Positions 33,877 to 42,957 of a stretch of DNA of 64,000 bases are shown here, piece by piece. How positions within the stretch are numbered: the stretch's first letter is position 1; every line of letters starts with the position of its first letter. Under the pieces are notes generated by a model that saw only the letters and a program-made list of their open reading frames with translations, was not told where the DNA came from and made no database searches. Source of the stretch: Frankia alni ACN14a (GTDB lineage: Bacteria > Actinomycetota > Actinomycetes > Frankiales > Frankiaceae); assembly GCF_000058485.1 (NCBI RefSeq), contig NC_008278.1, positions 1,668,962 through 1,732,961 on the forward strand. The letters are read 5' to 3'. The position numbers were made by a program, and so were the translations under genes.

Positions 33877-35553
33877 ATGGCGAGGATGGCCGCCCAGTCC
33901 GCCCAGTCCGCCCAGTCCGGCCAGTCCGGCCGGGTCGGCCAGACCGCCCAGTCCGGCCAGTCCGCCCGGGTCGGCCAGTCCGGCCAGACCGTCTTGGTCG
34001 CGCGGGCAGCCCGGGCAGCCGTGGCTCAGGCAGCTCGGGCAGCTCGGGTGACCAGGGCGGCGCGGGTGACGCGGGTCGCCGGCGCACTGGGCTGCGCGGC
34101 GGCGCTGTTCGCCCTGGCCGCCTGCTCGGACGATGGCCACCGCGGCGACGGCCGGTCCCGGGATGCGGCCCGTACGGCGAAATCCGACTCGGAGCGCCTC
34201 CGCGGCGCCGCGCAGTCCCCTTCGACCACGCCGACCGGCAGCGCCGGGGCGGCCTCGGCGCCGGTCTGGGGCTTCGCCAGCGTCACACCCGCCGGCGCCC
34301 CGGGGACCGCGCCGACCGCGGCCGGGCCGGCGGGGACCGCGCCCACGGCGGTCCCGCCGGCGCGGAGCGCCGGGAGTTGGCGCACCGCCGGGGGGTCGGG
34401 CGCCGCCGCGCAGGTCACGGTCGCGCGGCGGCAGACCGGCGGCTACCGGGTCACCTTTCCCGGTATCGCCGTGGCCGCCGGGCGCGGCGCGGCGATCGTG
34501 ACCGCGCTGGACCCGGCCGGGGCCGCCGCGACGACCACCACGCCGGTCGTCTCCTGCCACGTCGTGCGCTGGGGCGCCGCCGGCCGGGACGAGCAGGTCG
34601 ACCTGACCTGCCGCGACGCCGCCGGGGCGCCGGCCGACTCCGCCTTCACCGCGCTGTTCACCCACGTGCCGGACACCGCATCGGTGACCCCGATCCCGAC
34701 CCGGCCCGCGTCCCCGGTCAGCCCGGCGCCCCTGGCCAGCGCGGCAACCCCGGTCACCGCGTCGTCCTCCGACACCGCGTCGTCCTCCGACACCGCGTCG
34801 TCCTCCGACACCGCGTCCCCGCAGCCGTCGTCGGTCGGGGCGTACGCCTATCTCCGGTCCGACTCCGCGTCGGCCGCCACCTCCCGCCCGACGAACGCCT
34901 ACAGCGTCAGCGGGCCGGGCACGATCGAGGTCCACCGGGTCGACGCCGGGCACTACACGGTCGACCTGACCGGGCCGGCGTTCGCGAAAAACGGCAACAA
35001 CCTGCAGGTCAACGCGCTCGGTGACGGTCCTGTCGGGTGCAACGCCCTCGGTCGGGTGGTGAAGACGGACCGCCAGTCGGTGTTCGTCGGCTGCGCGCAC
35101 GGGTCGGTCTGGACGGACAGCCCGTTCGTGCTGCTCTACACCAGCGGCCACGCGCTCATTCCGACCGGTGCGGCCAGCTTCGGCCACGCGTTCACGGGCA
35201 TCACCCGTCCCGGCGGGCCGATCCAGCAGGTCCCGCCGGGCCCGCCGGTGAACGCCTGGGCCTGGTACTCGGCGAACAGCACCGGCGCCACGAACCAGAT
35301 CAGCCGGCTCGGGGTCGGCCGCTACCAGGTGACCTTCCCCGGGATCTCGCGGACCCCGAGCTCGCTCCAGGTGACCCCGTACGGCGAGCCCACCGCCCGC
35401 TGCGCCGCGGCCGAACTCCCGGCCGCCGCGGCCGCCGGCGGCGCGCCCACGCCCGTCACGGTGGCCGTGCGCTGCGTCGACGCCGCCGGGCGCCCCGCCG
35501 ACAGCTACGCCAGCGTCGCCTACGTCAGCGCCCCCGGCCCCGCGACCCCCTGA
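33877..35553 (+). CDS. Lipoprotein with three related beta-rich domains and a repeat-extended N-terminus
   Basis: 558 aa from ATG 33877, preceded by AGGAAAGG at about 8 nt. A 60-residue lead made of QSAQSGQ/RVGQ tandem repeats precedes an Ala-rich hydrophobic segment and lipobox ending ALAAC (around residue 85), an unusually distant signal. A nearer GTG at about 34048 would give a normal-length signal and is an alternative start. The outside part has three repeats of about 85 residues, each with GxYxVTFPGI-like strands, an internal Cys and a C-terminal VDLTCRDAAGAPADS-type strand (roughly residues 180-270, 330-430, 460-555), separated by Ser/Thr-rich linkers with SSSDTA repeats. The domain is not one I recognise; it may bind a ligand or cell-wall glycan. 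The gene diverges from the sensor kinase. Confidence 0.75.
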   Translation: MARMAAQSAQSAQSGQSGRVGQTAQSGQSARVGQSGQTVLVARAARAAVAQAARAARVTRAARVTRVAGALGCAAALFALAACSDDGHRGDGRSRDAARTAKSDSERLRGAAQSPSTTPTGSAGAASAPVWGFASVTPAGAPGTAPTAAGPAGTAPTAVPPARSAGSWRTAGGSGAAAQVTVARRQTGGYRVTFPGIAVAAGRGAAIVTALDPAGAAATTTTPVVSCHVVRWGAAGRDEQVDLTCRDAAGAPADSAFTALFTHVPDTASVTPIPTRPASPVSPAPLASAATPVTASSSDTASSSDTASSSDTASPQPSSVGAYAYLRSDSASAATSRPTNAYSVSGPGTIEVHRVDAGHYTVDLTGPAFAKNGNNLQVNALGDGPVGCNALGRVVKTDRQSVFVGCAHGSVWTDSPFVLLYTSGHALIPTGAASFGHAFTGITRPGGPIQQVPPGPPVNAWAWYSANSTGATNQISRLGVGRYQVTFPGISRTPSSLQVTPYGEPTARCAAAELPAAAAAGGAPTPVTVAVRCVDAAGRPADSYASVAYVSAPGPATP

Positions 35554-35615
35554 CGGACCCGCCCCGCCCGAACCGCTGCGCCCAGCCCGAAGCCGCCGTC
35601 GCTGTCGCCGTCCTC

Positions 35616-35664
35616 CCGCCTATCCAGAGGGATAAACCGGACACGAAAGCCTCCGGACAAGCAG
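35616..35664. repeat. Dispersed palindromic repeat, copy 3
   Basis: The left arm TATCCAGAGG resembles copy 2 and the right arm CCTCCGGACAAGCAG resembles copy 1, so one arm pairs through G-T wobbles. The loop contains AACCGGACACGAAAG, matching the loop of the other copies. It lies after the lipoprotein stop at 35553. Confidence 0.7.
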
Positions 35665-35906
35665 AGGCCGCGGACGATCTCGGCGGGGGGCCGGAGTCCC
35701 CGGCGTCTTCGGAGTCCCCGGGGACCCCGTGGTGGTCGGCGCCCCCGGGACCCCCCGGGTTGGGACCGGGCCGCCGCCGGCGGGCCAGCGACGCCCCCGA
35801 ACGTCGGGCGCCGCCGTGAGCGACCCGGTCTGGTGCGATCAAACCGCCACGTGACCGTGCAGACCCCGTATCTCGGCGGCTTTCGGAGAAATACCCCGGT
35901 GCGACG
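35665..35906. other. Intergenic region between convergent genes
   Basis: This stretch has CCCCGG-rich direct repeats (35698-35765) and no plausible gene. It is bounded on the left by palindromic repeat copy 3 and on the right by the acyl-CoA dehydrogenase stop. Confidence 0.4.
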
Positions 35907-37124
35907 TCAGGCGATGTGCAGGCCGGAGATCGCCCGGGCGATGACGAGCCGCTGGATCTCGGACGTGCCCTCGAAGATTGTGTAGATCTTGGAGTCGCGG
36001 AACATCCGCTCGACGGGATGGTCACGGCTGTAGCCGGCTCCGCCCAGGATCTGCACCGCCTTCTCCGTCGCCCACACCGCGACCTCGCTGGCCTTGAGCT
36101 TGCTCATCGATCCCTCGCCGGCCTCGAACGGCCGGCCGCTGTGACCCATCCAGGCGGCCCGCCAGATGAGCAGCCGGGCCGCGTCGATCTCCATCCGCAT
36201 GTCGGCGAGCGCGAAGGCGATCGCCTGGTTGGTGATGATCGGCCGGCCGAACTGCTCGCGCCCGCGGGCGTAGTCCAGGGCGTACTCGTACGCGGCGCGC
36301 GCGATGCCGATGGCCTGGGCGCCGACGATCGGCCGGGTGACCTCGAAGGTCGCCAGCGCCGCCTGGCCGGAGGCGCGCCGGCCGGCGCGGGCGGCGGCGA
36401 GGCGCTCGTCGAGCCGCTCCCGGCCACCCAGCAGGCAGCGGCCCGGGACGCGGACGTCGTCGAGGAAGACGTCCGCGGTGTGCGAAGCCCGAAGACCCAG
36501 CTTGCGGATCTTGCGGGACGCGGTGAGCCCGGGGGTGCCCGGCGGGACGACGAATGCCGCCTGCCCGCGCGAGCCCAACTCCGGGTCCACGGACGCGACG
36601 ACGACGTGGACGGCGGCGATGCCGCCGTTGGTGATCCAGGCCTTCTGGCCGCTGAGGATCCATTCGTCGGTGGCGGGGTCGTGGCGGGCCCGGACCCGCA
36701 GGGCCGACACGTCCGAGCCGGCGCCCGGCTCCGAGACGCAGAACGCCGCCACCTTCGGGTCGCTCGCATCGCCGAAGCACTGCGGCGCCCACTCGCCGAT
36801 CTGTTCCGGGGTGCCGGCGGAGACGATGCCGGCGACACCGAGCGTCGTGCCCATGATCGACATACCGATCCCGGCGTCGCCCCAGAACAGCTCCTCGGAC
36901 ACCAGGGGCAGCGACAGCCCGGTGGGATCCGCCCACAGCGTGGCCAGTGCGTCGAAGTCGTACAGACCGATCTTGGCCGCCTCCTGGATGATCGGCCAGG
37001 GCGTCTGCTCGCGTTCGTCCCAGTCCGGCGCCGCGGGGCGGACCACGTCGGCGGCGAAGCCGTGCACCCAGGAACGCAGCTGGCGCTGCTCGTCGCTCAG
37101 ATCGAGCCCGAACCCCCCACTCAT
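35907..37124 (-). CDS. Acyl-CoA dehydrogenase
   Basis: 405 aa, starting MSGGFGLDLSDEQRQLRSWV. Motifs: FCVSEPGAGSDVSALRVRA, WILSGQKAWITNGG, KLGLRASHTADVFLDDV, RGREQFGRPIITNQAIAF and at the C-terminus YTIFEGTSEIQRLVIARAI, which contains the catalytic Glu of the short/medium-chain acyl-CoA dehydrogenases. It removes the 2,3 hydrogens of an acyl-CoA and passes electrons to ETF. The upstream nitroreductase gene ends 10 bp before its start, on the same strand, so the two are probably one operon. All catalytic parts are intact. Confidence 0.93.
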   Translation of the reverse strand: MSGGFGLDLSDEQRQLRSWVHGFAADVVRPAAPDWDEREQTPWPIIQEAAKIGLYDFDALATLWADPTGLSLPLVSEELFWGDAGIGMSIMGTTLGVAGIVSAGTPEQIGEWAPQCFGDASDPKVAAFCVSEPGAGSDVSALRVRARHDPATDEWILSGQKAWITNGGIAAVHVVVASVDPELGSRGQAAFVVPPGTPGLTASRKIRKLGLRASHTADVFLDDVRVPGRCLLGGRERLDERLAAARAGRRASGQAALATFEVTRPIVGAQAIGIARAAYEYALDYARGREQFGRPIITNQAIAFALADMRMEIDAARLLIWRAAWMGHSGRPFEAGEGSMSKLKASEVAVWATEKAVQILGGAGYSRDHPVERMFRDSKIYTIFEGTSEIQRLVIARAISGLHIA

Positions 37125-37134
37125 CGGCGCCGCG

Positions 37135-38169
37135 TCAGGCGCGCTCGTCGGAGCCGGCGACGTCGAGGACGTCGTCGACCCGCCGCCGCGGGGTCGGGCC
37201 GAGCGGCTCGGTATCCGAGGGCAGGTAGCCGGCTCGCAGGATCATCTGGACGTGCCCCAGCCCGCCGGTGGCCGCGCGGAACTGCTCGCGCATGCCCTCG
37301 ACGTCGATCGCCTGCGACATGGGCGACGTCGCGAGGCCGAGCGCCGTGGCGGTGAGCAGCACCCGCTGCATCGCCTCGCCGGCCCGCAGCCGGTCGGCGG
37401 TGGTGTCCGCCTCGGTTCCGATCAGCAGGATGCCGGGACGCTCGACGTCGGGATCCCGCAGCAGTGTGCCGGCCTCGCCGACGACGTCGAGGTCACGCAT
37501 CGGGAACTCGGACTGGCGAGGCGCGTCGGAGTGGACCACCGCGCTGCGCGGGATGCCGTCGGCGGCCGGCGCCGTCCGGCTCCACGACGCCAGCTCCTTG
37601 CGGTAGTCGTCGTTGTGCTCCTCGATCCAGTCGGCCCGCGAGAGCAGGACGCTGACCTGCACCCGCAGGTCCGGATCGGTCGGCGCGGTGAGCCAGGCGC
37701 CGTGCGCCTCGGCGGCCTCGCGCAGCCGGGCGACGGCCTCGTCGGGCAACGGGCGCTCGGCGAAGGGACGGCGGTCGGTGTACCGGCGGGGGATGGCCTC
37801 GACGAGGGCCCGCTCGGTGTCGGTCGCCGGCCGCTGGCCGACGACCGTGACCGTGGCCAGGCGGCTCGACCGGAAGTCGCCGCCGTCCGGCAGGAGCTCG
37901 ACGGCCGGTTCCAGGCCGCGGACCCGCAGCGCCAGCTGGGCGTTGCACAGCGCCGCGCCGCAGCTCAGCAGGAGCTGACGCCCCTCGGGGTCGGCGATGT
38001 CGAGCTGACGGGAGCTGTCGGCGATGAGGGTGAGCCCGTCCCCCTCGAGCCGCCACAGCCAGGGCTGGGTGTTGTGGATCGAGGGCGCCGCGGCGGCCGC
38101 CGCGACCACCTCTCGGGCCAGGCCGGGCGACAACGGCAGCGATGCGGACCGCTCTGCATCGGTGGGCAT
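37135..38169 (-). CDS. Acg-type nitroreductase-family protein
   Basis: 344 aa from ATG 38169, with GGGAGG 6 nt before. The N-terminal EVVAAAAAAPSIHNTQPWLW is the signature of the Acg/Rv3131-type subfamily, a large nitroreductase-fold protein with two fused domains. RRYTDRRPFAERPLP and a C-terminal LGLATSPMSQAIDVEGMREQF support it. In mycobacteria these are DosR-controlled and expressed in hypoxia; some bind FMN poorly and may sequester it. The function of this one is not known. It precedes an acyl-CoA dehydrogenase in the same operon (10-bp gap). Confidence 0.88.
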   Translation of the reverse strand: MPTDAERSASLPLSPGLAREVVAAAAAAPSIHNTQPWLWRLEGDGLTLIADSSRQLDIADPEGRQLLLSCGAALCNAQLALRVRGLEPAVELLPDGGDFRSSRLATVTVVGQRPATDTERALVEAIPRRYTDRRPFAERPLPDEAVARLREAAEAHGAWLTAPTDPDLRVQVSVLLSRADWIEEHNDDYRKELASWSRTAPAADGIPRSAVVHSDAPRQSEFPMRDLDVVGEAGTLLRDPDVERPGILLIGTEADTTADRLRAGEAMQRVLLTATALGLATSPMSQAIDVEGMREQFRAATGGLGHVQMILRAGYLPSDTEPLGPTPRRRVDDVLDVAGSDERA

Positions 38170-38416
38170 GTCAGCCTCCCTTCTCCTCAAGTATCTACCC
38201 CCAGCCTGCGGGACGATCGCGTTCGGGGCATGCGCCGACCGGAACCCACAGGTCGGGACCGACGGCCGGGCCGCGGGAGCCGAGTGGCACGTGCGCGGGG
38301 CCTGCCTCGCCTGCTGGTACCGACGAAAGGAGACGAAAGGTTCTCCCAGGTGGCAGCGGGTGGCCGCCGGCCGGCGGCGGCGGAGTGGGCGCGGGTAGCG
38401 CGGGTAGTCCCTCTGC

Positions 38417-39079
38417 ATGGTTGCAACTGACCCCGAGGCGGTGGTCGCCGAGCTGCTCACCCGCCACGGGCGGACGTACGCCGACGAGATCGGTGCCGAC
38501 GTGCCGGCCGACACCGCCGAGGCGATGTTCCGGCTGACCGTCTTCGCCCTGCTCGCCAGCGCCCGCATCCGGACCGCGGCGGCGGTCCAGGCCACCTGCG
38601 CGCTCATGGACGCAGGCTGGACCGACGCCGCGTCGATGGCCGAGGCGACCTGGGAGGAACGCACGGGCGTCCTGCACCGCAACGGCTACGCCCGCTACGA
38701 CGAGAGCGCCTCTCGCCAGCTCGCGGACGCCAGCCGCTATCTGTCAGACACCTATGACGGCGACATCCGGCACCTGCGTGAGGCCGCGGACCACTTCCCG
38801 GACCGCGAGCGCGCGATGCTCCAGAAGATCAAGGGCATCGGCCCGGTGGGGGCCGACATCTTCCTGCGCGAGGCCCAGGCCGGCTGGGACGAGCTCGTCC
38901 CCTACCTCGACGAACGGGTGCGCCGCACCGCCGGCGAGCTCGGGCTGCCGACCAGCCCGCAACGGTTCCTGGAGCTGGTCGACCGCGGCGATCTGCCCCG
39001 GCTGGTCGCGGCGCTGGTCCGGGTGCGGCAGGAGCGCGACGTCGGCGACCTGCGCGAGTCGGCCACCGACCGCTCCTAG
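38417..39079 (+). CDS. HhH-GPD-like DNA glycosylase-type protein
   Basis: 220 aa from ATG 38417. The N-terminal half is helical (MFRLTVFALLASARIRTAAAV). The helix-hairpin-helix is MLQKIKGIGPVGADIFLRE, followed by a GWDELVPYLDERVRRTAGEL segment, where an Asp could be the catalytic residue. This matches endonuclease III-like proteins of actinobacteria that lack the C-terminal Fe-S cluster cysteines. It probably handles damaged DNA bases, but the catalytic Lys of bifunctional enzymes is not evident, so mono-functional glycosylase or a non-catalytic DNA-binding role are both possible. It stands alone and diverges from the nitroreductase operon. Confidence 0.8.
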   Translation: MVATDPEAVVAELLTRHGRTYADEIGADVPADTAEAMFRLTVFALLASARIRTAAAVQATCALMDAGWTDAASMAEATWEERTGVLHRNGYARYDESASRQLADASRYLSDTYDGDIRHLREAADHFPDRERAMLQKIKGIGPVGADIFLREAQAGWDELVPYLDERVRRTAGELGLPTSPQRFLELVDRGDLPRLVAALVRVRQERDVGDLRESATDRS

Positions 39080-39619
39080 CTGGCCGGATGCGTGTCCCAG
39101 CCGGATGCGTGTCCCAGCCGGGTGCGTGCGCGTGTCTGCGGTAGCCCGGACGGATGGGTGCCCGGACGTTCGGGCCTGACGTCCGGGCCTGACGTCCGTA
39201 ATCTGTAACACGCGTTGGTGCGGCGTTGCGGCCACCGTGCCCCGGGTACGGTTCGGGACGTCGTCGCCGACGTGGTCGTCTGCCCATCCGATCCACGCCG
39301 ATCCACCCGATCCGCCGTCCGACCGGCAGGACACAGGTCTGCGCGGCGGGCCGGGAAGGTTCGCGGCGAAGGTGCTGTTACCTTCCTGGCTCACCGGTCC
39401 GCGCCTGGCCGGTAGGTGCGGGCCGTGGTCGGCGGCCGGTGATCGCGGCGGCCTGGCCGGCCCGGCTGTCGTGCCGGCTGCGCACCGGGGCGCCGCGGGC
39501 TACGCCGGGGCGCCATGGGCGTCTCGGCGCAGCGGCATGCGCCTTCGCGGGCCGACCACCGGCGTAGCCGGCCCGCGCCGATCAGCCATCGAACCCGATC
39601 CGACCCGGGAGGAGCGCCG
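39080..39619. repeat. Intergenic region with short tandem repeats
   Basis: It begins with about two and a half copies of a 17-nt unit (CCGGATGCGTGTCCCAG, 39085-39121) and then a GACGTCCGGGCCTGACGTCC repeat (39170-39199). The rest, up to the HelD gene, shows no gene that I can support. The ribosome site GGGAGGAG for the next gene is at about 39607-39614. Confidence 0.5.
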
Positions 39620-42334
39620 GTGCCGACCATGCAGGATGTCGAGCGCGCCCGCGAGCAGGCGTACCTGGACACGCTGTACACCCGCCTGGACGAGGTCCGG
39701 GAGATCACCCGGGAGCAGCTGCGCGGGGTGCTGCTCAACGTCGGCACCGGCACCCCGCAGTCGATCGTCGAGCGGGACGTGTTCGCGGCGGCGCACGCCG
39801 ACCGGCTCGCCCGCCTCGACGCCGCCGAGGGCCGGCTCTGCTTCGGCGCGATGGACCACGACGACGGCCGGCGCACCTACATCGGGCGCATCGGCCTGTC
39901 CGACAGCGAGCAGGAGCCCATCCTCGTCGACTGGCGCGCCCCCGTCGCCACGGCCTTCTACCGGGCGACCCTCGCCGACCCGCAGGGCCTCGTCCGCCGC
40001 CGGCACCTGCGCACCCGGGGGCGGGAGGTCACCGGGATCGCGGACGACCCGCTGGGGCCGCTCGGGTCGGCGCCGGACGGCGCGGTGGCGCAGTCCGGCG
40101 ACTCGATGCTGCTGGAGACCCTCGCGGCGCCGCGCACCGGTCGCATGCACGACATCATCGCCACCCTGCAGGCCGAGCAGGACCGCATCATCCGGGCCCG
40201 GGCGAACGGCATCCTCGTCGTCGACGGTGGCCCCGGGACCGGCAAGACGGCGGTGGCGCTGCACCGCGCGGCCTACCTGCTCTACAACGACCGGGCCCGG
40301 CTCGACCAGTCCGGCGTGCTGATCGTGGGGCCGAGCCCGGTGTTCCTGCGGTACATCGACCAGGTGCTGCCGTCCCTCGGCGAGACCGGCGTGGTCTTCG
40401 CGACCCCCGGGCGGCTGTTTCCCGGGGTGGACGCCACCGCCGACGAACCGGTCGAGGTCGCCACCCTCAAGGGCGACCCGCGGATGGCCGAGGTCGTCGC
40501 CGGGGCGGTGCGGGACCGCCAGCGCCTGCCCCGGCAGGAGCTGGTGATCAACTATGACGACCATGTGCTGCGGCTCGGTCAGGAGACCGTCGCCCGGGCC
40601 CGCACCCGGGCCCGCCGCAGCCGCCGCCCGCACAACTCGGCCCGGCGGGTCTTCCTGCGCGAGCTGCTGGCCGAGCTCACCACCCAGGTGGTCCGGCAGA
40701 TCCGTGGCGGCCTGCTCGACGCCGACGAGCGTGGGCAGATCACCCGCGACCTGTGGGCGGAGGAGGAGATCCGGGCGGTCCTCGACGGGCTGTGGCCGCT
40801 GCTGACGCCGCAGCAGCTCATCGGCGACCTGTTCAGCGACTCGGCCGCGCTGGCCCGGGCGGCGGGCAACCGGCTGACACCGGGCGAACGCGCCCTGCTG
40901 CAGGATCTGCCCCCGGCCGCCGCCCCGGCCCGCCCCGGCCGGGCGGCGCCCGGTGCCGACGCGCCGCGGCCGTTGCGGTCCGGCGGCGCCGCCGGCTCGC
41001 GGACGGCGGGCGAGGACGATGCCGACGACCTGTTCGCCGCGGCCAACCTGCTCCCGACCGCCGCCGGCGCCGCCCCGACCGCCGCCCAGCCGGATGATCG
41101 GGTGGGTGGGGGCTCCGGCGGCGGTTCCGCGGGCGCGGCCCGCATTCCGGTTCCGCGGACCGGCGGCCCGGCTGGCGGCGCTGACCCGGCTGGCGGCGCT
41201 GACCCGGCTGGCGGCGCTGACCCGGCCGCCGCTGGGTGGGCCTCTGGCGGTCGGGGCGCCGGCGGTCGGGGCGCCGGCGGGGGGCGCCGCTGGACGCCGG
41301 CGGACGTGCCGCTGCTCGACGAGGCGGCCGAACTGCTCGGCGACCCCGAGGAGGAGGCGGGCCTCGAGGCCGCCCGGCGCGCCGAGCGGGAACGGGCGGA
41401 GGAACGTGAGTACGCCCGCGGCGTGGTCGACATGCTGGGCCTGGACGGGCAGGTCGACGCGGCCGCGCTCGCCGACCGGTGGTCCGGTCCGCGGGTGCGG
41501 CGCAGCGCCGCCGAGCATGCCCGGGAGGACCGTGGCTGGGCGTTCGGCCATCTGATCGTCGACGAGGCGCAGGAGGTCTCGCCGATGCTGTGGCGGCTGC
41601 TGTGGCGTCGCTGCCCCGGACGGACGGCCACCCTCGTCGGCGATCTCGCCCAGACCGCCCGACCGGGCGCGCCGACGAGCTGGGCGCAACTGCTGGCGCC
41701 GGTCGTCGACGAACGGTTCACGGTGGAACGGCTCAGCGTCAACTACCGCACCCCGCAGGAGATCATGGACGTGGCCGCGGAGGTTCTGCGCGCGCAGAAC
41801 CCGAGCCTGACCGCGCCGGTGTCCGTCCGCGCGGTGGGCCACCGCCCCACGGCGGTGCGGGTCGGCGAGGTCGCCGTCGAGGACGTCCCCGGACTCGCCC
41901 GGCTGCTGGGGGACGCGCCGTCTCCCGCGAACGAGCCGTCCGCGCCGTTGCTGGCCGCCGTCGCGCATGCCGCCAGACGGGAGGCGGCGGCCGGTTCCGG
42001 CCGGGTGGCCGTGATCGCCCGGCCTCGCGACGTGCTGGCGCTGCGGGCGGCGCTGATGGCCCTGCTGCCCGACCTGGCCGTCGTCCCGGACTCGGTCGAT
42101 CCGGCGAGCGCGGCCGGCAACGCGTTGGACGCGCCGGTCGCGGTGCTCAGCGTGGCGGAGACCAAGGGCCTGGAGTTCGACGCGGTGGTACTCGTCGAAC
42201 CGGCCGCGCTGCTCACCGAGCCGACCCGGGGCCTCGCCGACCTGTACGTCGCGCTGACGCGGGCCACCCGCTCGCTCAGCGTCGTCTACTCCGGCGAGCT
42301 CCCGCCGGTGCTGGGCGCCCTCGACCAGGAATGA
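39620..42334 (+). CDS. HelD/HelR-like RNA-polymerase-associated SF1 motor ATPase
   Basis: 904 aa from GTG 39620 because the GGGAGGA lies 6-7 nt before it (an ATG at 39629 is alternative). The N-terminal coiled coil (MQDVERAREQAYLDTLYTRL) and DWRAPVATAFYRAT are hallmarks of actinobacterial HelD. The motor has Walker A GGPGTGKTAVALHRAAYLL, DEAQEVSPMLWRLL (Walker B/motif II), VNYRTPQEIMD (motif IV) and ETKGLEFDAVVLVEP plus LYVALTRATRSLSVVYSG (motifs V-VI). HelD removes stalled RNA polymerase from DNA; the HelR group also gives rifamycin tolerance. The middle part has a 120-residue low-complexity insert with GADPAGGADPA repeats that makes it longer than usual. It could be regulated by a promoter in the 540-bp upstream gap, but I see no rifamycin-type element that I would claim. 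Confidence 0.88.
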   Translation: MPTMQDVERAREQAYLDTLYTRLDEVREITREQLRGVLLNVGTGTPQSIVERDVFAAAHADRLARLDAAEGRLCFGAMDHDDGRRTYIGRIGLSDSEQEPILVDWRAPVATAFYRATLADPQGLVRRRHLRTRGREVTGIADDPLGPLGSAPDGAVAQSGDSMLLETLAAPRTGRMHDIIATLQAEQDRIIRARANGILVVDGGPGTGKTAVALHRAAYLLYNDRARLDQSGVLIVGPSPVFLRYIDQVLPSLGETGVVFATPGRLFPGVDATADEPVEVATLKGDPRMAEVVAGAVRDRQRLPRQELVINYDDHVLRLGQETVARARTRARRSRRPHNSARRVFLRELLAELTTQVVRQIRGGLLDADERGQITRDLWAEEEIRAVLDGLWPLLTPQQLIGDLFSDSAALARAAGNRLTPGERALLQDLPPAAAPARPGRAAPGADAPRPLRSGGAAGSRTAGEDDADDLFAAANLLPTAAGAAPTAAQPDDRVGGGSGGGSAGAARIPVPRTGGPAGGADPAGGADPAGGADPAAAGWASGGRGAGGRGAGGGRRWTPADVPLLDEAAELLGDPEEEAGLEAARRAERERAEEREYARGVVDMLGLDGQVDAAALADRWSGPRVRRSAAEHAREDRGWAFGHLIVDEAQEVSPMLWRLLWRRCPGRTATLVGDLAQTARPGAPTSWAQLLAPVVDERFTVERLSVNYRTPQEIMDVAAEVLRAQNPSLTAPVSVRAVGHRPTAVRVGEVAVEDVPGLARLLGDAPSPANEPSAPLLAAVAHAARREAAAGSGRVAVIARPRDVLALRAALMALLPDLAVVPDSVDPASAAGNALDAPVAVLSVAETKGLEFDAVVLVEPAALLTEPTRGLADLYVALTRATRSLSVVYSGELPPVLGALDQE

Positions 42335-42391
42335 CCGTGCCGAGGGCGCCGGGGCGGCGACCGTCGGGTCGGGAACCCGGGCCCGGGGCGG

Positions 42392-42856
42392 TCAGTCGCC
42401 GCCCATCGCCGACATCCGGGCCGCCATCTCCTGCGGGGGCACCTGCTCGACCCGGGAGGCGATGCTCCAGCGATGCCCGAACGGGTCGGTGAACTGGCCG
42501 GACCGGTCGCCGTAGAACTGGTCTGCCACCGGCCGCACCGCGGTGGCGCCGGCGGCGAGGGCGCGGTCGTAGGTGGCGTCGACGTCCTCGACGTACAGCG
42601 AGATCGTCACCGGGGACCCGCCGACCGAGGCGGGGCTCACGGCACCCATCTCGGGAAACTCGTCGGAGAGCATGAGCACCGAGTCGCCGAGGGCGAGCTC
42701 GGCGTGGGCCACCGTGCCGCCGGGGCCCGCCAGGCGCATCCGCTCGGTGGCACCGAGCACGGACGCGTAGAACTCGATCGCGGCGGCCGCGCCGTCGACG
42801 CACAGGTAGGGACAGAGCCGGGGGTAGTCGTCGGGGATGGGGGAGATGTCGCTCAT
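42392..42856 (-). CDS. VOC-family (glyoxalase/PhnB-like) protein
   Basis: 154 aa from ATG 42856, with AGGAGG close upstream. The pattern YLCVDGAAAAIEFYASVLGA, HAELALGDSVLMLSDE, ISLYVEDVDATYDRALAAGA and FGHRWSIAS is the vicinal-oxygen-chelate fold of the PhnB/YdcE group. The metal ligands of active enzymes are only partly kept (HAEL, Glu in ISDE). Substrate unknown; many such proteins bind antibiotics or small ligands. It converges with HelD and diverges from the big dehydrogenase. Confidence 0.85.
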   Translation of the reverse strand: MSDISPIPDDYPRLCPYLCVDGAAAAIEFYASVLGATERMRLAGPGGTVAHAELALGDSVLMLSDEFPEMGAVSPASVGGSPVTISLYVEDVDATYDRALAAGATAVRPVADQFYGDRSGQFTDPFGHRWSIASRVEQVPPQEMAARMSAMGGD

Positions 42857-42957
42857 CGTGACCTCCTGGGGTCGGACTGGCTTGAACGGACTGGGCTGAT
42901 CCCGGCGAACGGGCCGATCCCGTGCGGGAGGCGCCGTCCGGCAGCAAGGATGGTGGG

